Shown: positions 40,699 to 50,444 of the stretch, one piece after another
Position numbering within the stretch: the first letter of the stretch is position 1
Layout of the letters: every line of letters begins with the position of its first letter
Assembly (NCBI RefSeq): GCF_900215435.1
Contig: NZ_OCMY01000001.1
Coordinates: 2,914,001-2,978,000, forward strand
Length of the DNA: 64,000 bases
Origin: Candidatus Pantoea floridensis
GTDB lineage: Bacteria; Pseudomonadota; Gammaproteobacteria; Enterobacterales; Enterobacteriaceae
Direction of reading: 5' to 3'
Position numbers and translations under genes: made by a program
The notes under the pieces: model-generated
Seen by the model: the letters and a program-made list of their open reading frames with translations, nothing else
What the model was told of the DNA's origin: nothing
Databases searched by the model: none

Positions 40699-41469
40699 TT
40701 AATGCGCTTGCTGATTCGCCGATCGCAGGCCGAGGATCTCTTTTAGATTCCAGCGTTTTAAATGGCCGACATACTGCATATTCTGCTGCGCCCGCCATGC
40801 AGAGACATCGCCGGCACGTAAATGCAGTAAATCTGCCGGGCTGACCCAATTGGCCTGCCCCTGCAACAGTTCAATACCCGCATGACGATAGCCCGCCAAT
40901 ACAAATTCGGAGCAGAAGAAGCGATTGGCTTGAGGATCGTCAACATCAGCTAACTGTACGCGGGCCATTGCGGTAAGGCAGGCACTGCGAACCTCTTCAT
41001 TGACGAGTGGCAGTTCACACAGACGGCGTGACACCATAAACGGCATAAACATTACGATGCCCTTGAAGTTGTATTTTTTGCCTTGCTGTAAATCGGCAAA
41101 CTCCCGTAAGCGCAGCATCTGCTCGCTGGTCATGCCGGGTACGCGCAGCACCAGCAGACTATTGCTTTCATCAATAGCATGATTTAGCGGAATAATTTTA
41201 ACGCCGCTGCCAACCGCTTCCGCGACCTGTTCATCGCCAAGATAAATCGCTGCATGGCTTACGCCAGTCAGAGTAAACAGGCGAATTCCCCACGATTGTG
41301 GTGACGTGGCGGATGAGAGCAACAAATCACCGGGCATCAAAGCGCTGCTTGAAATCAGTGCGGTTGGGCGGGTGCTGGCAGATTGCAGCTGCGGCGGAAA
41401 AGCGCGGTCGGGTTGTGGGGCGGTGCTGCAGCCGGTGAGCAGCAGCATTAGCAGCCAGAAAGTTTTCAT
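40699..41469 (-). CDS. YaeF/YiiX-like permuted papain-fold lipoprotein
   Basis: A 256-residue protein with a lipoprotein signal (LLLTGCS near residue 14). Its domain resembles E. coli YaeF of the circularly permuted NlpC/P60 group. Visible motifs are the histidine-bearing GVSHAAIYLGDEQVAEAVGSGV, the cysteine-bearing FFCSEFVLAGY, and the tail MQYVGHLKRW shared with YaeF. Members are thought to be amidases or peptidases acting in the envelope; no substrate is known. The start follows AAGGATGCACG. It lies between tapT and pat, where E. coli has nothing, so it has moved here. Confidence 0.83.
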   Translation of the reverse strand: MKTFWLLMLLLTGCSTAPQPDRAFPPQLQSASTRPTALISSSALMPGDLLLSSATSPQSWGIRLFTLTGVSHAAIYLGDEQVAEAVGSGVKIIPLNHAIDESNSLLVLRVPGMTSEQMLRLREFADLQQGKKYNFKGIVMFMPFMVSRRLCELPLVNEEVRSACLTAMARVQLADVDDPQANRFFCSEFVLAGYRHAGIELLQGQANWVSPADLLHLRAGDVSAWRAQQNMQYVGHLKRWNLKEILGLRSANQQAH

Positions 41470-41552
41470 CGTGCATCCTTTGCATATAAGGCCAACTCCG
41501 TGGCGATGCGCGACTATAAATCAAACTGGCTGGTTACAAAAGCTGCAAATCC

Positions 41553-42245
41553 CTAAAGGACATTTTCGAGGCTATGCACGGGATGGTGCGGCTTGCCCGC
41601 CAGATAAGCGTGACGGAAGCGTTCGAAATAGTGATGTAGTTCCGCAGCGGCGGCAAGATCGCCGGCCTGCTCCAGTAGCGCAGCGGCAACTTCTGCGGTG
41701 CAATGTTGACCCACGCCGTGCGCTTCACGCAGCGTATAGCGCGATGGCGTGGTCACGTTCAGCGACATCACCGGGAATGCATCGAGCCACGGACTTTTAC
41801 GGAACATCTTACGCGCTTCGGTCCAGGTGCCATCGAGCAGGATAAACAGCGGCGGTTTGCCGGTCAGAGGCGGGCGGGTTAACACGTCACGATCGGCATC
41901 AGCGTACGACGCGGGAAACACCACCAGCGGCTGATAATGTTCGCTTTTAACTGCGGCCAGCAGCTGAGGATCTGGCTCGGTGCGCGACCAACCGAACGCC
42001 TGCGTATCCGGCAGCACATCAGCAATCAGCCTGCCGGTATTGCTGGGCTTCATTGGCTCGGTATCAAACATCACCAGACAAAAGCGGCTACGCGCTGGCT
42101 GTGGCTGGATGGTCGCGCACAGACAATTTTTCTGCGGTAGCAAACAGCGTTGGCAGCGCAGCACGCGATTACCGCGCGCCAGAAACGGGCGCGTAGCGCG
42201 CGCTAAACGTTGCGCGCGTAAGCGCAGGACGGCATTTTCAGACAT
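41553..42245 (-). CDS. tapT: tRNA-uridine aminocarboxypropyltransferase (DTW domain)
   Basis: A 230-residue DTW-domain protein (E. coli YfiP, now TapT). TapT transfers the 3-amino-3-carboxypropyl group of SAM to U47 of tRNAs (acp3U47). Visible parts are the N-terminal zinc-type cysteines CQRCLLPQKNCLC, then FDTEPMKPSNTGRL, and the family motif LDGTWTEARKM, with the conserved aspartate and tryptophan. The neighbourhood trxC-tapT-pat is as in E. coli, apart from the inserted lipoprotein gene. Confidence 0.9.
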   Translation of the reverse strand: MSENAVLRLRAQRLARATRPFLARGNRVLRCQRCLLPQKNCLCATIQPQPARSRFCLVMFDTEPMKPSNTGRLIADVLPDTQAFGWSRTEPDPQLLAAVKSEHYQPLVVFPASYADADRDVLTRPPLTGKPPLFILLDGTWTEARKMFRKSPWLDAFPVMSLNVTTPSRYTLREAHGVGQHCTAEVAAALLEQAGDLAAAAELHHYFERFRHAYLAGKPHHPVHSLENVL

Positions 42246-42334
42246 AAATTCGCAGGCTGGAAAAAACGTCAGTGTAATGGAATTAACAGGGAAAGGTAAT
42301 AAGGAAGGCCAGCGCGCGGCTGGCCCTTAGTGCT

Positions 42335-42754
42335 TTACAGCGATTCGTCGAGCCACTCATTGAACGGCGCTTTCGGCATAGCACCATTCAGCATGTCGAC
42401 CATCTCACCGTTCTTAAATAGCATAATGGTCGGAATGCTGCGAATGCGGAACCGCGAGCTTAACGCTGGTTCAGCTTCCGTGTTTACCTTCACAAAACGC
42501 ACTTTGCCGCGCCGCTCGTCGGCGACATCTTTAAACACTGGCGCAAAGTTTACGCACGGGCCGCACCACGGTGCCCAGAAGTCGATCACTACCGGCAGAT
42601 CGTCCTGCAGATATTTATCCAGCGTGGCGGATGTCGCGTTGGCAACTTCACCGTTAAACAGCTCACCGCCGCAACGCCCACATTTTGCTCCATCGGCAAT
42701 GCGCGACTCGGGCACGCGATTAGTTGCCTGACAGGAGGCACAGACTGTATTCAT
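42335..42754 (-). CDS. trxC: Thioredoxin 2
   Basis: A 139-residue oxidative-stress thioredoxin. An N-terminal zinc finger with two CxxC pairs (CASC and CGRC) precedes a thioredoxin domain with active site WCGPC. TrxC reduces disulfides in the cytosol and is OxyR-induced in E. coli. The ATG follows GAGGTAAAT. It is divergent from yfiF, with a 156-base shared promoter region in which I could not firmly place an OxyR site. Confidence 0.97.
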   Translation of the reverse strand: MNTVCASCQATNRVPESRIADGAKCGRCGGELFNGEVANATSATLDKYLQDDLPVVIDFWAPWCGPCVNFAPVFKDVADERRGKVRFVKVNTEAEPALSSRFRIRSIPTIMLFKNGEMVDMLNGAMPKAPFNEWLDESL

Positions 42755-42910
42755 ATTTACCTCAACCCGGACCTGTAAATCTGATGATTGCCGGACATTA
42801 TGAAAAGGTTGAGTGCTATGCTCAATCTGGATTGCCCAATAGGTTCAATAGTTGATAGCTAAGCACCGACACATCAGGTAATCTTCGCGCTCTCAATGCT
42901 GGAGGAACAG

Positions 42911-44041
42911 ATGAACGACGAATTTAAAGGCAAAAGCGGCAAGGTAAAAGTGATGTATGTACGTGATGAGGAGGGTGGTCAAAAGCCTAATCCCCGTACC
43001 GGCAAAGGCGGCCGTCCTGCTGCGCGCCAGGAAGATAATCGTCGTTCTGGTCCTCGCAGCGCACGTGGTAATGAAGAGAGTGGCCGTAGCGGCGCACGCA
43101 GCGAAGCCGGCGGACGTGGTTCTGCCCCGCGCGACGCACGCAACAGTGAACGCGGCCGTAGCTTTGGTCAGCGTGACGATCGTGGCAGTGACAACCGCAG
43201 TTTCGGTGATTCACCGTGGCGCACCGTTTCGCGTCCACCGGTTGCGGATGACAGCCAGCTGGATGATGCAGCCAGCAATAAGCCGGTAATCGATCCCGAG
43301 CAGATTCGCCGCCAACGTCAGGAAGAGACGCGCGTTTACGGTGAAAATGCCTGCCAGGCACTGTTCCTGAGCCGCCCTGAAAGCATCGTGCGCGCCTGGT
43401 TTATCCAGAGCGTGACGCCGCGCTTCCGCGAAACCCTGCGCTGGCTGGCGGCTAACCGCAAAGCCTACCACGTGGTAGACGATGCCGAACTGACCAAAGC
43501 ATCCGGTACCGAACACCACGGCGGCGTGTGCTTCATTATTAAGAAGCGTATGGGCATGCCGGTTAGCGAGTGGCTGACCAAGGCACCGACCAAAGATTGC
43601 GTGCTGGCGCTGGAAGATGTCAGTAACCCGCACAACCTCGGCGGTATTATGCGTAGCTGCGCGCACTTCGGTGTGAAAGGATTGCTGGTTAACGATGCTT
43701 CGCTGCTGGAGTCGGGTGCGGCAGTACGTACCGCCGAAGGTGGTGCTGAGCACGTACAGGCGATCAGCGGCGAAAGCTTCGCTGAGGGCCTGGAAGCTTT
43801 CCGTAAAGCAGGTTATACCATCGTCACCACCTCCAGTCATGAAGGCACACCGCTGGCAAAAGCGGAGCTGCCGGCCAAAATGGTGCTGGTGTTAGGTCAG
43901 GAGAGCGAAGGTCTGTCGGACAGCGCGTTCCAGCAGGGTGATCTCAGCCTGTCAATTGGCGGCACTGGCAACGTTGAAAGCCTTAACGTCTCAGTGGCAA
44001 CCGGTATTCTGCTCGCCGAATGGTGGCGTCAGAACGCATAA
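42911..44041 (+). CDS. yfiF: TrmH/SpoU-family RNA 2'-O-methyltransferase YfiF
   Basis: A 376-residue SPOUT-class enzyme with C-terminal knot motifs [32 protein letters not shown] and [19 protein letters not shown]. An RNA-binding domain precedes them ([21 protein letters not shown]). The N-terminal 100 residues form a long Arg/Gly/Ser-rich disordered tail, longer than that of E. coli YfiF (345 residues). The RNA target is not known to me. ATG 42911 follows GGAGGAACAG; an in-frame start at 42896 adds five residues. It is convergent with emrB; in E. coli the corresponding neighbour is ung. Confidence 0.92.
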   Translation: MNDEFKGKSGKVKVMYVRDEEGGQKPNPRTGKGGRPAARQEDNRRSGPRSARGNEESGRSGARSEAGGRGSAPRDARNSERGRSFGQRDDRGSDNRSFGDSPWRTVSRPPVADDSQLDDAASNKPVIDPEQIRRQRQEETRVYGENACQALFLSRPESIVRAWFIQSVTPRFRETLRWLAANRKAYHVVDDAELTKASGTEHHGGVCFIIKKRMGMPVSEWLTKAPTKDCVLALEDVSNPHNLGGIMRSCAHFGVKGLLVNDASLLESGAAVRTAEGGAEHVQAISGESFAEGLEAFRKAGYTIVTTSSHEGTPLAKAELPAKMVLVLGQESEGLSDSAFQQGDLSLSIGGTGNVESLNVSVATGILLAEWWRQNA

Positions 44042-44066
44042 AAAAACGGGCCGCAAGGCCCGTTTT
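44042..44066. terminator. Bidirectional terminator yfiF / emrB
   Basis: AAAAACGGGCC pairs with GGCCCGTTTTT over GCAA, with A and T runs on both sides. Confidence 0.92.
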
Positions 44067-44077
44067 TGTTGTATCGC

Positions 44078-45613
44078 TTAGTGAGCACCACCGCCGCCGC
44101 CGCCGGCACCAAAGGGTGGGCGCGCAAACCACACCAGCACCAGCAAGATCAAAAATACGCCCGCCGATGCCCAGAAGATCTCATTCGCCGAAATAATCAG
44201 TCCCTGATTGGTAATCTGCTGTGCGATATACGCCGATGCCTGCTGTTGGGTCATCCCCAAACTTTCCAGCTGGTCATACATCTGCTGTGAATTGACGTTG
44301 AACGGATTCACCGACTCCGACAAATAGCTGTGGTGCATTGATTCACGATTGCTCCACATGGTGGTGGTAATCGAGGTCCCGATAGAACCCGCCAGTGTAC
44401 GCACGAAGTTCGACAGGCTCGATGCTGCAGCCATACGTTCCGGCGGTAAGCCCGAAAGCGTAATGGTGGTCAGCGGCATAAAGAAGCACGCCACTGCGAA
44501 GCCCTGAATAAACTGCGGCCACGCCGATGCACCAAAATCCATCCCCGGTTCAAACGTGTAGGCGCGCCAATAGAAGCACACGGCGTACATAATAAAGCTA
44601 AAGGTCACCAGCTTTCGCATATCCAGCTTATGTGCGAAACGACCAATGATCGGCGACAGGATGACTGGCAGAATGCCAACCGGCGCCGACGCCAATCCGG
44701 CCCAGGTGGCGGTGTAGCCATATACCTCCTGCAACAGCTGCGGCAGCAAGACGATTGAGCCGAAGTAGAGCATATACGCCAGGCTTATCGATAAGCAGCC
44801 AATGGTGAAATTGCGCATCTTGAACAACGACAAATCGACTATTGGGTGATCGTCGGTGAGCTCCCACACCAGCAACACCAGTAGCGCCACCACGGCTACC
44901 ACCGTTAGCACAATGATTTCGCTGGAGCTAAACCAGTCGAGCTCTTTCCCGCGGTCGAGCATCACCTGCAGCGAGCCAATGCCCACCACCAGCAGCACCA
45001 GACCAATCATATCGATCGGGCGGATTTCGGTTTTGGTTTCACGTCCGCGCAGCGTTTGCAGCGTCAGTAACACCACGACCACACCAATCGGCACGTTGAT
45101 GAAGAAGATCCAGCCCCAGTGATAGTTGTCGCTAATCCAGCCGCCGAGAATCGGGCCACAGATCGGTGCCACAATCACCGTCATCGCCCACAGCGACAGC
45201 GCTACGCTGCGTTTCGCCGGGGGATAGTTATTGAGCAACAAACTCTGCGACAGCGGAATCAACGGACCGGCCACCACGCCCTGAATGACGCGGAAGAAGA
45301 TCAGCATTTCCAGGCTTTCGGACATGCCACAGGCCCAGGACGCGAGCACAAACAGGATGGTTGCCCAGGTAAACAGCTTCACTTCACCGATGCGTTTCGC
45401 CAGCCAGCCGGTAATAGGAATCGAGATGGCATTCGCCACCCCGAAAGAGGTAATCACCCACGTGCCTTGTGAGTTCGAGGCACCGAGATTACCGGCGATA
45501 GTTGGAATCGCCACGTTAGCGATGGTGGAGTCGAGTACCTGCATAAACGTCGCCAGCGACAGGGCGATGGTCATCAGGACTAACGGCGCACCTTCAAGCG
45601 GTTTTTGTGCCAT
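44078..45613 (-). CDS. emrB: Multidrug efflux MFS transporter EmrB
   Basis: A 511-residue DHA2-type major facilitator with 14 expected membrane segments. It exports hydrophobic toxins such as uncouplers with EmrA and TolC. Motifs include LDSTIANVAIPTIAGNLG (motif D1), GWLAKRIGEVKLF, FRVIQGVVAGPLIPLSQS and GPILGGWISDNYHWGWIFFINVP (motif C-type). The C-terminus is the unusual GAGGGGGGAH also present in E. coli. It follows emrA by 17 bases. Confidence 0.97.
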   Translation of the reverse strand: MAQKPLEGAPLVLMTIALSLATFMQVLDSTIANVAIPTIAGNLGASNSQGTWVITSFGVANAISIPITGWLAKRIGEVKLFTWATILFVLASWACGMSESLEMLIFFRVIQGVVAGPLIPLSQSLLLNNYPPAKRSVALSLWAMTVIVAPICGPILGGWISDNYHWGWIFFINVPIGVVVVLLTLQTLRGRETKTEIRPIDMIGLVLLVVGIGSLQVMLDRGKELDWFSSSEIIVLTVVAVVALLVLLVWELTDDHPIVDLSLFKMRNFTIGCLSISLAYMLYFGSIVLLPQLLQEVYGYTATWAGLASAPVGILPVILSPIIGRFAHKLDMRKLVTFSFIMYAVCFYWRAYTFEPGMDFGASAWPQFIQGFAVACFFMPLTTITLSGLPPERMAAASSLSNFVRTLAGSIGTSITTTMWSNRESMHHSYLSESVNPFNVNSQQMYDQLESLGMTQQQASAYIAQQITNQGLIISANEIFWASAGVFLILLVLVWFARPPFGAGGGGGGAH

Positions 45614-45630
45614 ACCAGCCTCCCGCGGCG

Positions 45631-46803
45631 TTAGTCAGCGTTGGCACGAACGATGTCAGTAATCAGCTGGTTAACCGGCGCAAGGTCGATTGCCAAAGCA
45701 TTACTTTCATAAGCAGCTTGTGGGCGTACAACACTTGCCAGCGTAGCGCCGTCTTTGTTCTGCGTATCCACTTTCACCAGCGTAGAGAGACCAATACGCA
45801 GGGGATGCTCGGCAACTTGTTGTGCATCCAGCTCAATACGTACCGGCAGACGCTGAACCACTTTGATCCAGTTACCCGTGGCGTTTTGCGCCGGCAGCAG
45901 AGAGAAGGCGCTACCGGTACCCATATCAAGCCCCACCACTTTACCGTGATACTCCACGTCATCGCCGTAGATATCGCTGATTACCGTGGCCGATTGTCCA
46001 ATACGTACGCCAGAAAGCTGCGTCTCTTTAAAGTTGGCATCCACCCACAGATTGGTGGCCGGAACTACCGCCAGCAGCGGAGTAGTAGAAGAGATCTGCG
46101 AGCCAACCTGCACGCTACGACGTGATATAAAGCCATCGATTGGGCTACGGATGTCGGTGCGCTGCAGCGCCAGCCAGGCATCACGCAGCTCAGCCGCACT
46201 TTGTTGTACCGCAGGCTGATTTTCCAGCGAAGTATTCAGGATCATCGCCTGATTGGCGTTATATTGCTGCACCGCAACATCCAGCTGTGCTTTCGCCGTG
46301 GCGACAGCATCACGCGAGTGTTGCAGCTCTTCGCGACCAATCAGGTTTGATGCACCCAACGGCTCGCGGCGTTTCAGGTCAGCTTCGGCCTGATCCAGCG
46401 CGGTTTGCTGCAGCTTGATGGTGGCTTGATATTGCTTGCCATTGATCATCAGCTGATGGGTTTGACGCACACTGGTGGCCAATGCGGTCTGCGCTTTTTC
46501 AAACGCCTGCTGCGCATCGGTTTTATCCAGCGAAACCAACACGTCACCTTTTTTGACCATGTCAGTATTATCAAACCAAACTTTATTTACGCTGCCAGAA
46601 ACCTGTGCCATCACCTGCACCTGGTTACCCGCCACATAGGCATCATCGGTTTCCTGGAAGTGACGCAGCACCAAATACCAGTAAGCCAGATACGAAATAC
46701 CAATAATTACAAACACGATAGCCAGCAGGATCAGCACACCTTTGCGCTTCTTCTTTTTATTTGCTGGCTGTTGCGGGCTTTGAGCTTCCGCTGTCGCACT
46801 CAT
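45631..46803 (-). CDS. emrA: Membrane fusion protein EmrA
   Basis: A 390-residue periplasmic adaptor of the EmrAB-TolC pump. It has one N-terminal membrane anchor (residues about 25-48, GVLILLAIVFVIIGISYLAYWYL), a lipoyl/barrel-sandwich part (AQVSGSVNKVWFDNTDMVKKGDVLVSLD), a long coiled-coil hairpin and a beta-barrel segment (NFKETQLSGVRIGQSATV). It is the middle gene of emrRAB, separated from emrR by a hairpin. Confidence 0.96.
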   Translation of the reverse strand: MSATAEAQSPQQPANKKKKRKGVLILLAIVFVIIGISYLAYWYLVLRHFQETDDAYVAGNQVQVMAQVSGSVNKVWFDNTDMVKKGDVLVSLDKTDAQQAFEKAQTALATSVRQTHQLMINGKQYQATIKLQQTALDQAEADLKRREPLGASNLIGREELQHSRDAVATAKAQLDVAVQQYNANQAMILNTSLENQPAVQQSAAELRDAWLALQRTDIRSPIDGFISRRSVQVGSQISSTTPLLAVVPATNLWVDANFKETQLSGVRIGQSATVISDIYGDDVEYHGKVVGLDMGTGSAFSLLPAQNATGNWIKVVQRLPVRIELDAQQVAEHPLRIGLSTLVKVDTQNKDGATLASVVRPQAAYESNALAIDLAPVNQLITDIVRANAD

Positions 46804-46865
46804 GTTGTTCTCCAGGTTGCCATTTAGTCGGGATGCATTGATCCTTCAACACGGATGCCCGAGTC

Positions 46866-46891
46866 GAAAAAGCCAGCGCTGAAGCGCTGGC
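46866..46891 (-). terminator. Hairpin between emrR and emrA
   Basis: On the minus strand GCCAGCGC pairs with GCGCTGGC over 4 bases and is followed by TTTTT. It resembles an intrinsic terminator and may reduce emrAB expression relative to emrR. Confidence 0.72.
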
Positions 46892-46950
46892 CGGATAAAA
46901 GGGGATTAAAATAGCGATTTCGGAAGGTGATTGTGTCGCACTTCTTGCTA

Positions 46951-47481
46951 TTAGCGCGACAGAGAGGCGATAACCTGATCTTCGTCCATTTTATCCAGAC
47001 GGTTAAGTAACTTACGGGTGATGGTTTCCAGCTGATCCTGCTCGTTAGTCGAGAGCGAAGACCACAGATATTGCAGACTCTGATGCTGTGGTGGCAGCAG
47101 CTGACGCAGGAACTCATTGCCTTTTTCGGTCAGGTGCAGGTGCAGGCAGCGACGATCGTTCTCGCTTTCACGGCGTTCAATCCAGCCACGCTTCTCCAGC
47201 TCATCGGCGATACGTGTGGCGTTGGTACGGGAGGAGCCTAATGCAGAACTGAGTTCTGATGGCTGAATGCTCTGATTTTCCTGCGCATCAAGGGTAATCA
47301 GCGCCATGAATAAGGTTTCGTTAATTCCCTGCGCCTTCAACATTTTGTTGCGATTATCCAGCAGTTTACCCTGCATATGCATACACAAGCGGGTCAGAAT
47401 GATCTCCTGCAGCGGAAAATCTTTATGGCGGTTAGCACGGATGTTTAGCATCTGTTCAATGGGAGTAAACGAACTTTCCAT
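46951..47481 (-). CDS. emrR: Transcriptional repressor EmrR (MprA), MarR family
   Basis: A 176-residue MarR-type winged helix repressor. The DNA-binding part is [45 protein letters not shown], and dimerisation helices lie at both ends. In E. coli it represses its own operon and is released by ligands such as CCCP or nalidixic acid. It is first gene of emrRAB, preceded by a palindromic promoter region. Confidence 0.96.
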   Translation of the reverse strand: MESSFTPIEQMLNIRANRHKDFPLQEIILTRLCMHMQGKLLDNRNKMLKAQGINETLFMALITLDAQENQSIQPSELSSALGSSRTNATRIADELEKRGWIERRESENDRRCLHLHLTEKGNEFLRQLLPPQHQSLQYLWSSLSTNEQDQLETITRKLLNRLDKMDEDQVIASLSR

Positions 47482-47498
47482 TTTTAAAAAAACCTCTT

Positions 47499-47508
47499 AG
47501 TTGCAACT
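47499..47508 (-). promoter_or_regulatory. Possible EmrR operator half-site palindrome
   Basis: AGTTGCAACT is a perfect 10-base palindrome 18 bases upstream of emrR, next to TATACC and TACTAT stretches that could be -10 elements. Assignment to EmrR is inference from position. Confidence 0.45.
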
Positions 47509-48130
47509 GGTATAGTAATGATGGTGACAGATAAAGCGTAGTCATATTTTCCGTGCGTGATTGTTCGCACGATCACATTGTCAACATCTGACATTCCAGG
47601 TTATTCCTTAACCCTGGGCATCTGGCCCTGACATACCGCCGGATATTAAGACGGATGATGTCATCAATTCGTTTCGGGAAACCTTTTTGCAGATAAATAA
47701 TTTCGCGCGAAAAAATAACTCTGGTGAATAACTGCTCTGCTAACCATAACAAACCCAATCATTAATGAACAGTATCGCTCATCAGATAGTGCCCATCTTT
47801 ACGATTTCTAAACACTTTTTCTGCCAAGGGAATGCAGGTAAATCAACGGCTTGATTAACATGTTCTTAACAAAGTCCACGCAACCCGGTTCTATCCACAG
47901 GCTGAGATTCAATAGTCAAAGCAGGAGCGTTCATTGCGCGGAAGTGAGAGAGATAATCATTTGTGGGTAATAGTAACCCAAAAAATTATTTCATTGATGG
48001 GTTAATTAACAGGACGTACCAGTGCGCTATAGCGCACGCTTCGCTTATCGAGAAGGGTAAACGAGAAAGGTTTGACGCTTTGTAGCGGCACGGTTTATCC
48101 AGTCTTTGGCTGGTGGAGCCTTTTTCTCAT
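47509..48130. other. Gene-free spacer between emrR and proX
   Basis: I see no supportable gene here. E. coli has ygaZ and ygaH in this place, which are missing. The stretch holds the emrR upstream region, AT-rich sequence, GTTAATTAAC (about 48000) and a perfect 16-base palindrome GTGCGCTATAGCGCAC at 48022-48037. Confidence 0.7.
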
Positions 48131-48156
48131 AAAAAACGGCGCGAAAAATCGCGCCG
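48131..48156 (-). terminator. proVWX operon terminator
   Basis: On the minus strand CGGCGCGA pairs with TCGCGCCG over TTTT and is followed by TTTTTT, about 40 bases past the proX stop. Confidence 0.9.
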
Positions 48157-48197
48157 CCACACTACAAACGCTAATGTAAATCCGGCGTTTCAATGCG

Positions 48198-49193
48198 TTA
48201 TTTAGCCGCCGCCAGCGCGTCCTGAATCCACTTATCAAATTCCGCCTGATGACCTTTAATCCAGCCATCGACGTGGCCGTTGATATCGGCTTCAGAAGCG
48301 TGACCAGCATGCATCGCTGCGTTTTCAGCGTTGATATCGCTAATCGGCAGCTTCATCTCTGCAAACAATTTCGCCGCTGCCGGGTTCTTCTCGGTCCAGG
48401 CTTTGTTGGCCACGATGTGCATGGTGTTCACCGGGAAACCGTAGTTGGCACCATTGGCCAATTTAGTATCCACTTTGCTCTGCTCGCCTGGCAGAGAGGA
48501 GAACGGCACCTGCAGCCATACCACATCTTTACCCGGCTTCAGCACATCGCTGACCCAATACGGGGTCCAGGTGTAATAGAACACCGGTTTACCCTGCTTA
48601 AAGCGAGTAATGGTATCGGCGATCATCGCCGAATAATTCCCCTGATTATGTTCAACGGTGTTGCTCAGCTTATAAGCATCGATCTGGTGATTAATCACCG
48701 CTTCACAACCCCAGCCCGGCGTACAGCCGGTCAAATCCGCTTTACCATCGCCGTTGGTATCAAATAGTTTGGCGATCTTTGGATCTTTTAGCTGCTCGAT
48801 ATTGGTGATGTGGTACTGCTCAGCGGTTTTCTTATCGATCAGATACCCCTGCGCAGCGCCACCCACGTAGGTGCCCTGACGATAAAATTTCGCATCGCCG
48901 CCCGCCGCTTTATACATATCATCGTGCAGCGGCTGCCAGTTGGTGGCAATAAAGGTGGCATCGCCAGCAGCGATGGTGGTGTAAGCCACGTTGTAATCAA
49001 TCTCGCTGGGTTTATCGACGGTATAGCCGAGTTTTTCCAGCGCACGGCTCACCAGCAGCGTCTGAAAGGTCTCTTCAGAAATGGTGCTCTGAGTCGGTTT
49101 TACGGTAATGCCTTTACCCGGCAGGTCGGCGGCGGACACGTGCGTCGCGGCGAACGTCGTCAGGACGGCGGCGAATAGAGCTGTCTTGCGCAT
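48198..49193 (-). CDS. proX: Glycine betaine/proline-binding periplasmic protein
   Basis: The 331-residue periplasmic receptor of the ProU osmoprotectant importer. A Sec signal peptide ends near ATHVSAA. The mature protein contains [28 protein letters not shown] and [13 protein letters not shown], which supply the tryptophan box and the disulfide typical of ProX. I chose ATG 49193 (MRKTALF) because AAGGA lies 6 bases upstream; the ATG two codons earlier overlaps that ribosome binding site. It is the last gene of proVWX. Confidence 0.96.
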   Translation of the reverse strand: MRKTALFAAVLTTFAATHVSAADLPGKGITVKPTQSTISEETFQTLLVSRALEKLGYTVDKPSEIDYNVAYTTIAAGDATFIATNWQPLHDDMYKAAGGDAKFYRQGTYVGGAAQGYLIDKKTAEQYHITNIEQLKDPKIAKLFDTNGDGKADLTGCTPGWGCEAVINHQIDAYKLSNTVEHNQGNYSAMIADTITRFKQGKPVFYYTWTPYWVSDVLKPGKDVVWLQVPFSSLPGEQSKVDTKLANGANYGFPVNTMHIVANKAWTEKNPAAAKLFAEMKLPISDINAENAAMHAGHASEADINGHVDGWIKGHQAEFDKWIQDALAAAK

Positions 49194-49256
49194 AGTCATT
49201 CCTTATTTTACGTGTTACGTCGGAGACGAGCGATCCCGGCGGATCGCTCATTGAAA

Positions 49257-50444
49257 TCAGGCTTTTTTACTGAAAGGGCGGAGCAGCAGACCCAGCGGCC
49301 CGGTGCTATACCAATGACGGCTGCCACGGCTGCGGCTGTCGCGGCCCATCGACTGCGTCAGACGATCGAGGATAATGGCGAGAATAACGATGCCCACGCC
49401 GCCCACGGTGGCGAGGCCCATATCGAGACGTCCAATGCCACGCAGTACCATCTGGCCAAGGCCGCCAACGGCAATCATCGAGGCGATCACCACCATCGAC
49501 AAGGCCAGCATTAGCGTCTGGTTCACGCCCGCCATGATGGTGGGCATCGCCAACGGCAGCTGTACTTTAAACAGCATCTGACGCGGGCTGGCGCCGAAGG
49601 ATTCACTTGCTTCAATCAGGTCGGCTGGCACCTGCTTAATGCCGAGAATGGTCAGTCGCACAATCGGCGGCAGCGCAAAGATGATGGTCACCACCACGCC
49701 CGGCACGTTACCGATACCGAACAGCATGACAATAGGCACCAAATAGACGAACGCCGGCGTGGTCTGCATCGCATCCAGCAGCGGACGAATAATGCGCGCG
49801 GCACGTTCGCTGCGCGCCAGCCAGATGCCAAGCGGCAAGCCGATCACGATACAGAACAGCAGGGCGGTCAGCACCAGCGCTAATGTCACCATCGCCTGCG
49901 ACCAGGCGCCAATCGCACCAATCGCAATCAGCGAGACAAGCGTCGCAATCCCCATCGCTGGGCTAGCAATCTGCCAGGCGATCAGCGCAAACACCACGAT
50001 CGCCACCGGCGCAGGCATACCGAGCAGCAACTGCTGGAACGCGCTGAGAATGTAATCCACCGGCACGCGAATACCCTGAAACAGCGGGCGAAAATGGCTC
50101 ACCACCCAGTCGATGCCTTCGGTTACCCAGCTATCGAGTGGAATCCAGGTTTTATGGAACGGGTCCATGATGTTGAAATGCTCAGGTGCGGGAGCGGGCG
50201 CGCTGCTCAGCCAGTCGCTGCTGCTGCTCGCTGCATGACTGGCAGCGTCGTGCCCGCCGCTGCTGGCGGCCGCCGGATCGCCCCACGCATCGGCAGAGCC
50301 GTTCGCTGAACCGCTATCAGCGGGGGCGGCACTGCCGCTCGCCCAGGGATCGCTGTTACTGACTGCGGCGTTGGCATCAGGCGTTGCAGGTTGCTGCGTG
50401 GTCTGGCTGGCGCTATCCCATGGATTAGACGTTTGTTCACTCAT
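49257..50444 (-). CDS. proW: Glycine betaine/proline ABC permease ProW
   Basis: A 395-residue inner-membrane permease. The membrane domain from about residue 88 ([13 protein letters not shown]) is nearly identical to E. coli ProW, with the EAA loop [30 protein letters not shown]. The cytoplasmic or periplasmic N-terminal tail of about 87 residues is Ala/Ser/Gly/Asp-rich, contains four spaced tryptophan motifs and is about 39 residues longer than in E. coli (see findings). It overlaps proV by 4 bases. Confidence 0.96.
   Translation of the reverse strand: MSEQTSNPWDSASQTTQQPATPDANAAVSNSDPWASGSAAPADSGSANGSADAWGDPAAASSGGHDAASHAASSSSDWLSSAPAPAPEHFNIMDPFHKTWIPLDSWVTEGIDWVVSHFRPLFQGIRVPVDYILSAFQQLLLGMPAPVAIVVFALIAWQIASPAMGIATLVSLIAIGAIGAWSQAMVTLALVLTALLFCIVIGLPLGIWLARSERAARIIRPLLDAMQTTPAFVYLVPIVMLFGIGNVPGVVVTIIFALPPIVRLTILGIKQVPADLIEASESFGASPRQMLFKVQLPLAMPTIMAGVNQTLMLALSMVVIASMIAVGGLGQMVLRGIGRLDMGLATVGGVGIVILAIILDRLTQSMGRDSRSRGSRHWYSTGPLGLLLRPFSKKA

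Noticed and set aside
42755..42910. OxyR site between trxC and yfiF
   Set aside because: ATAG-like fragments are present but do not form the spaced four-part motif, so I did not annotate it.
47573..47758. 61-codon minus-strand frame upstream of emrR as a possible ygaZH remnant
   Set aside because: It does not resemble YgaZ or YgaH, and no other fragments lie near it.
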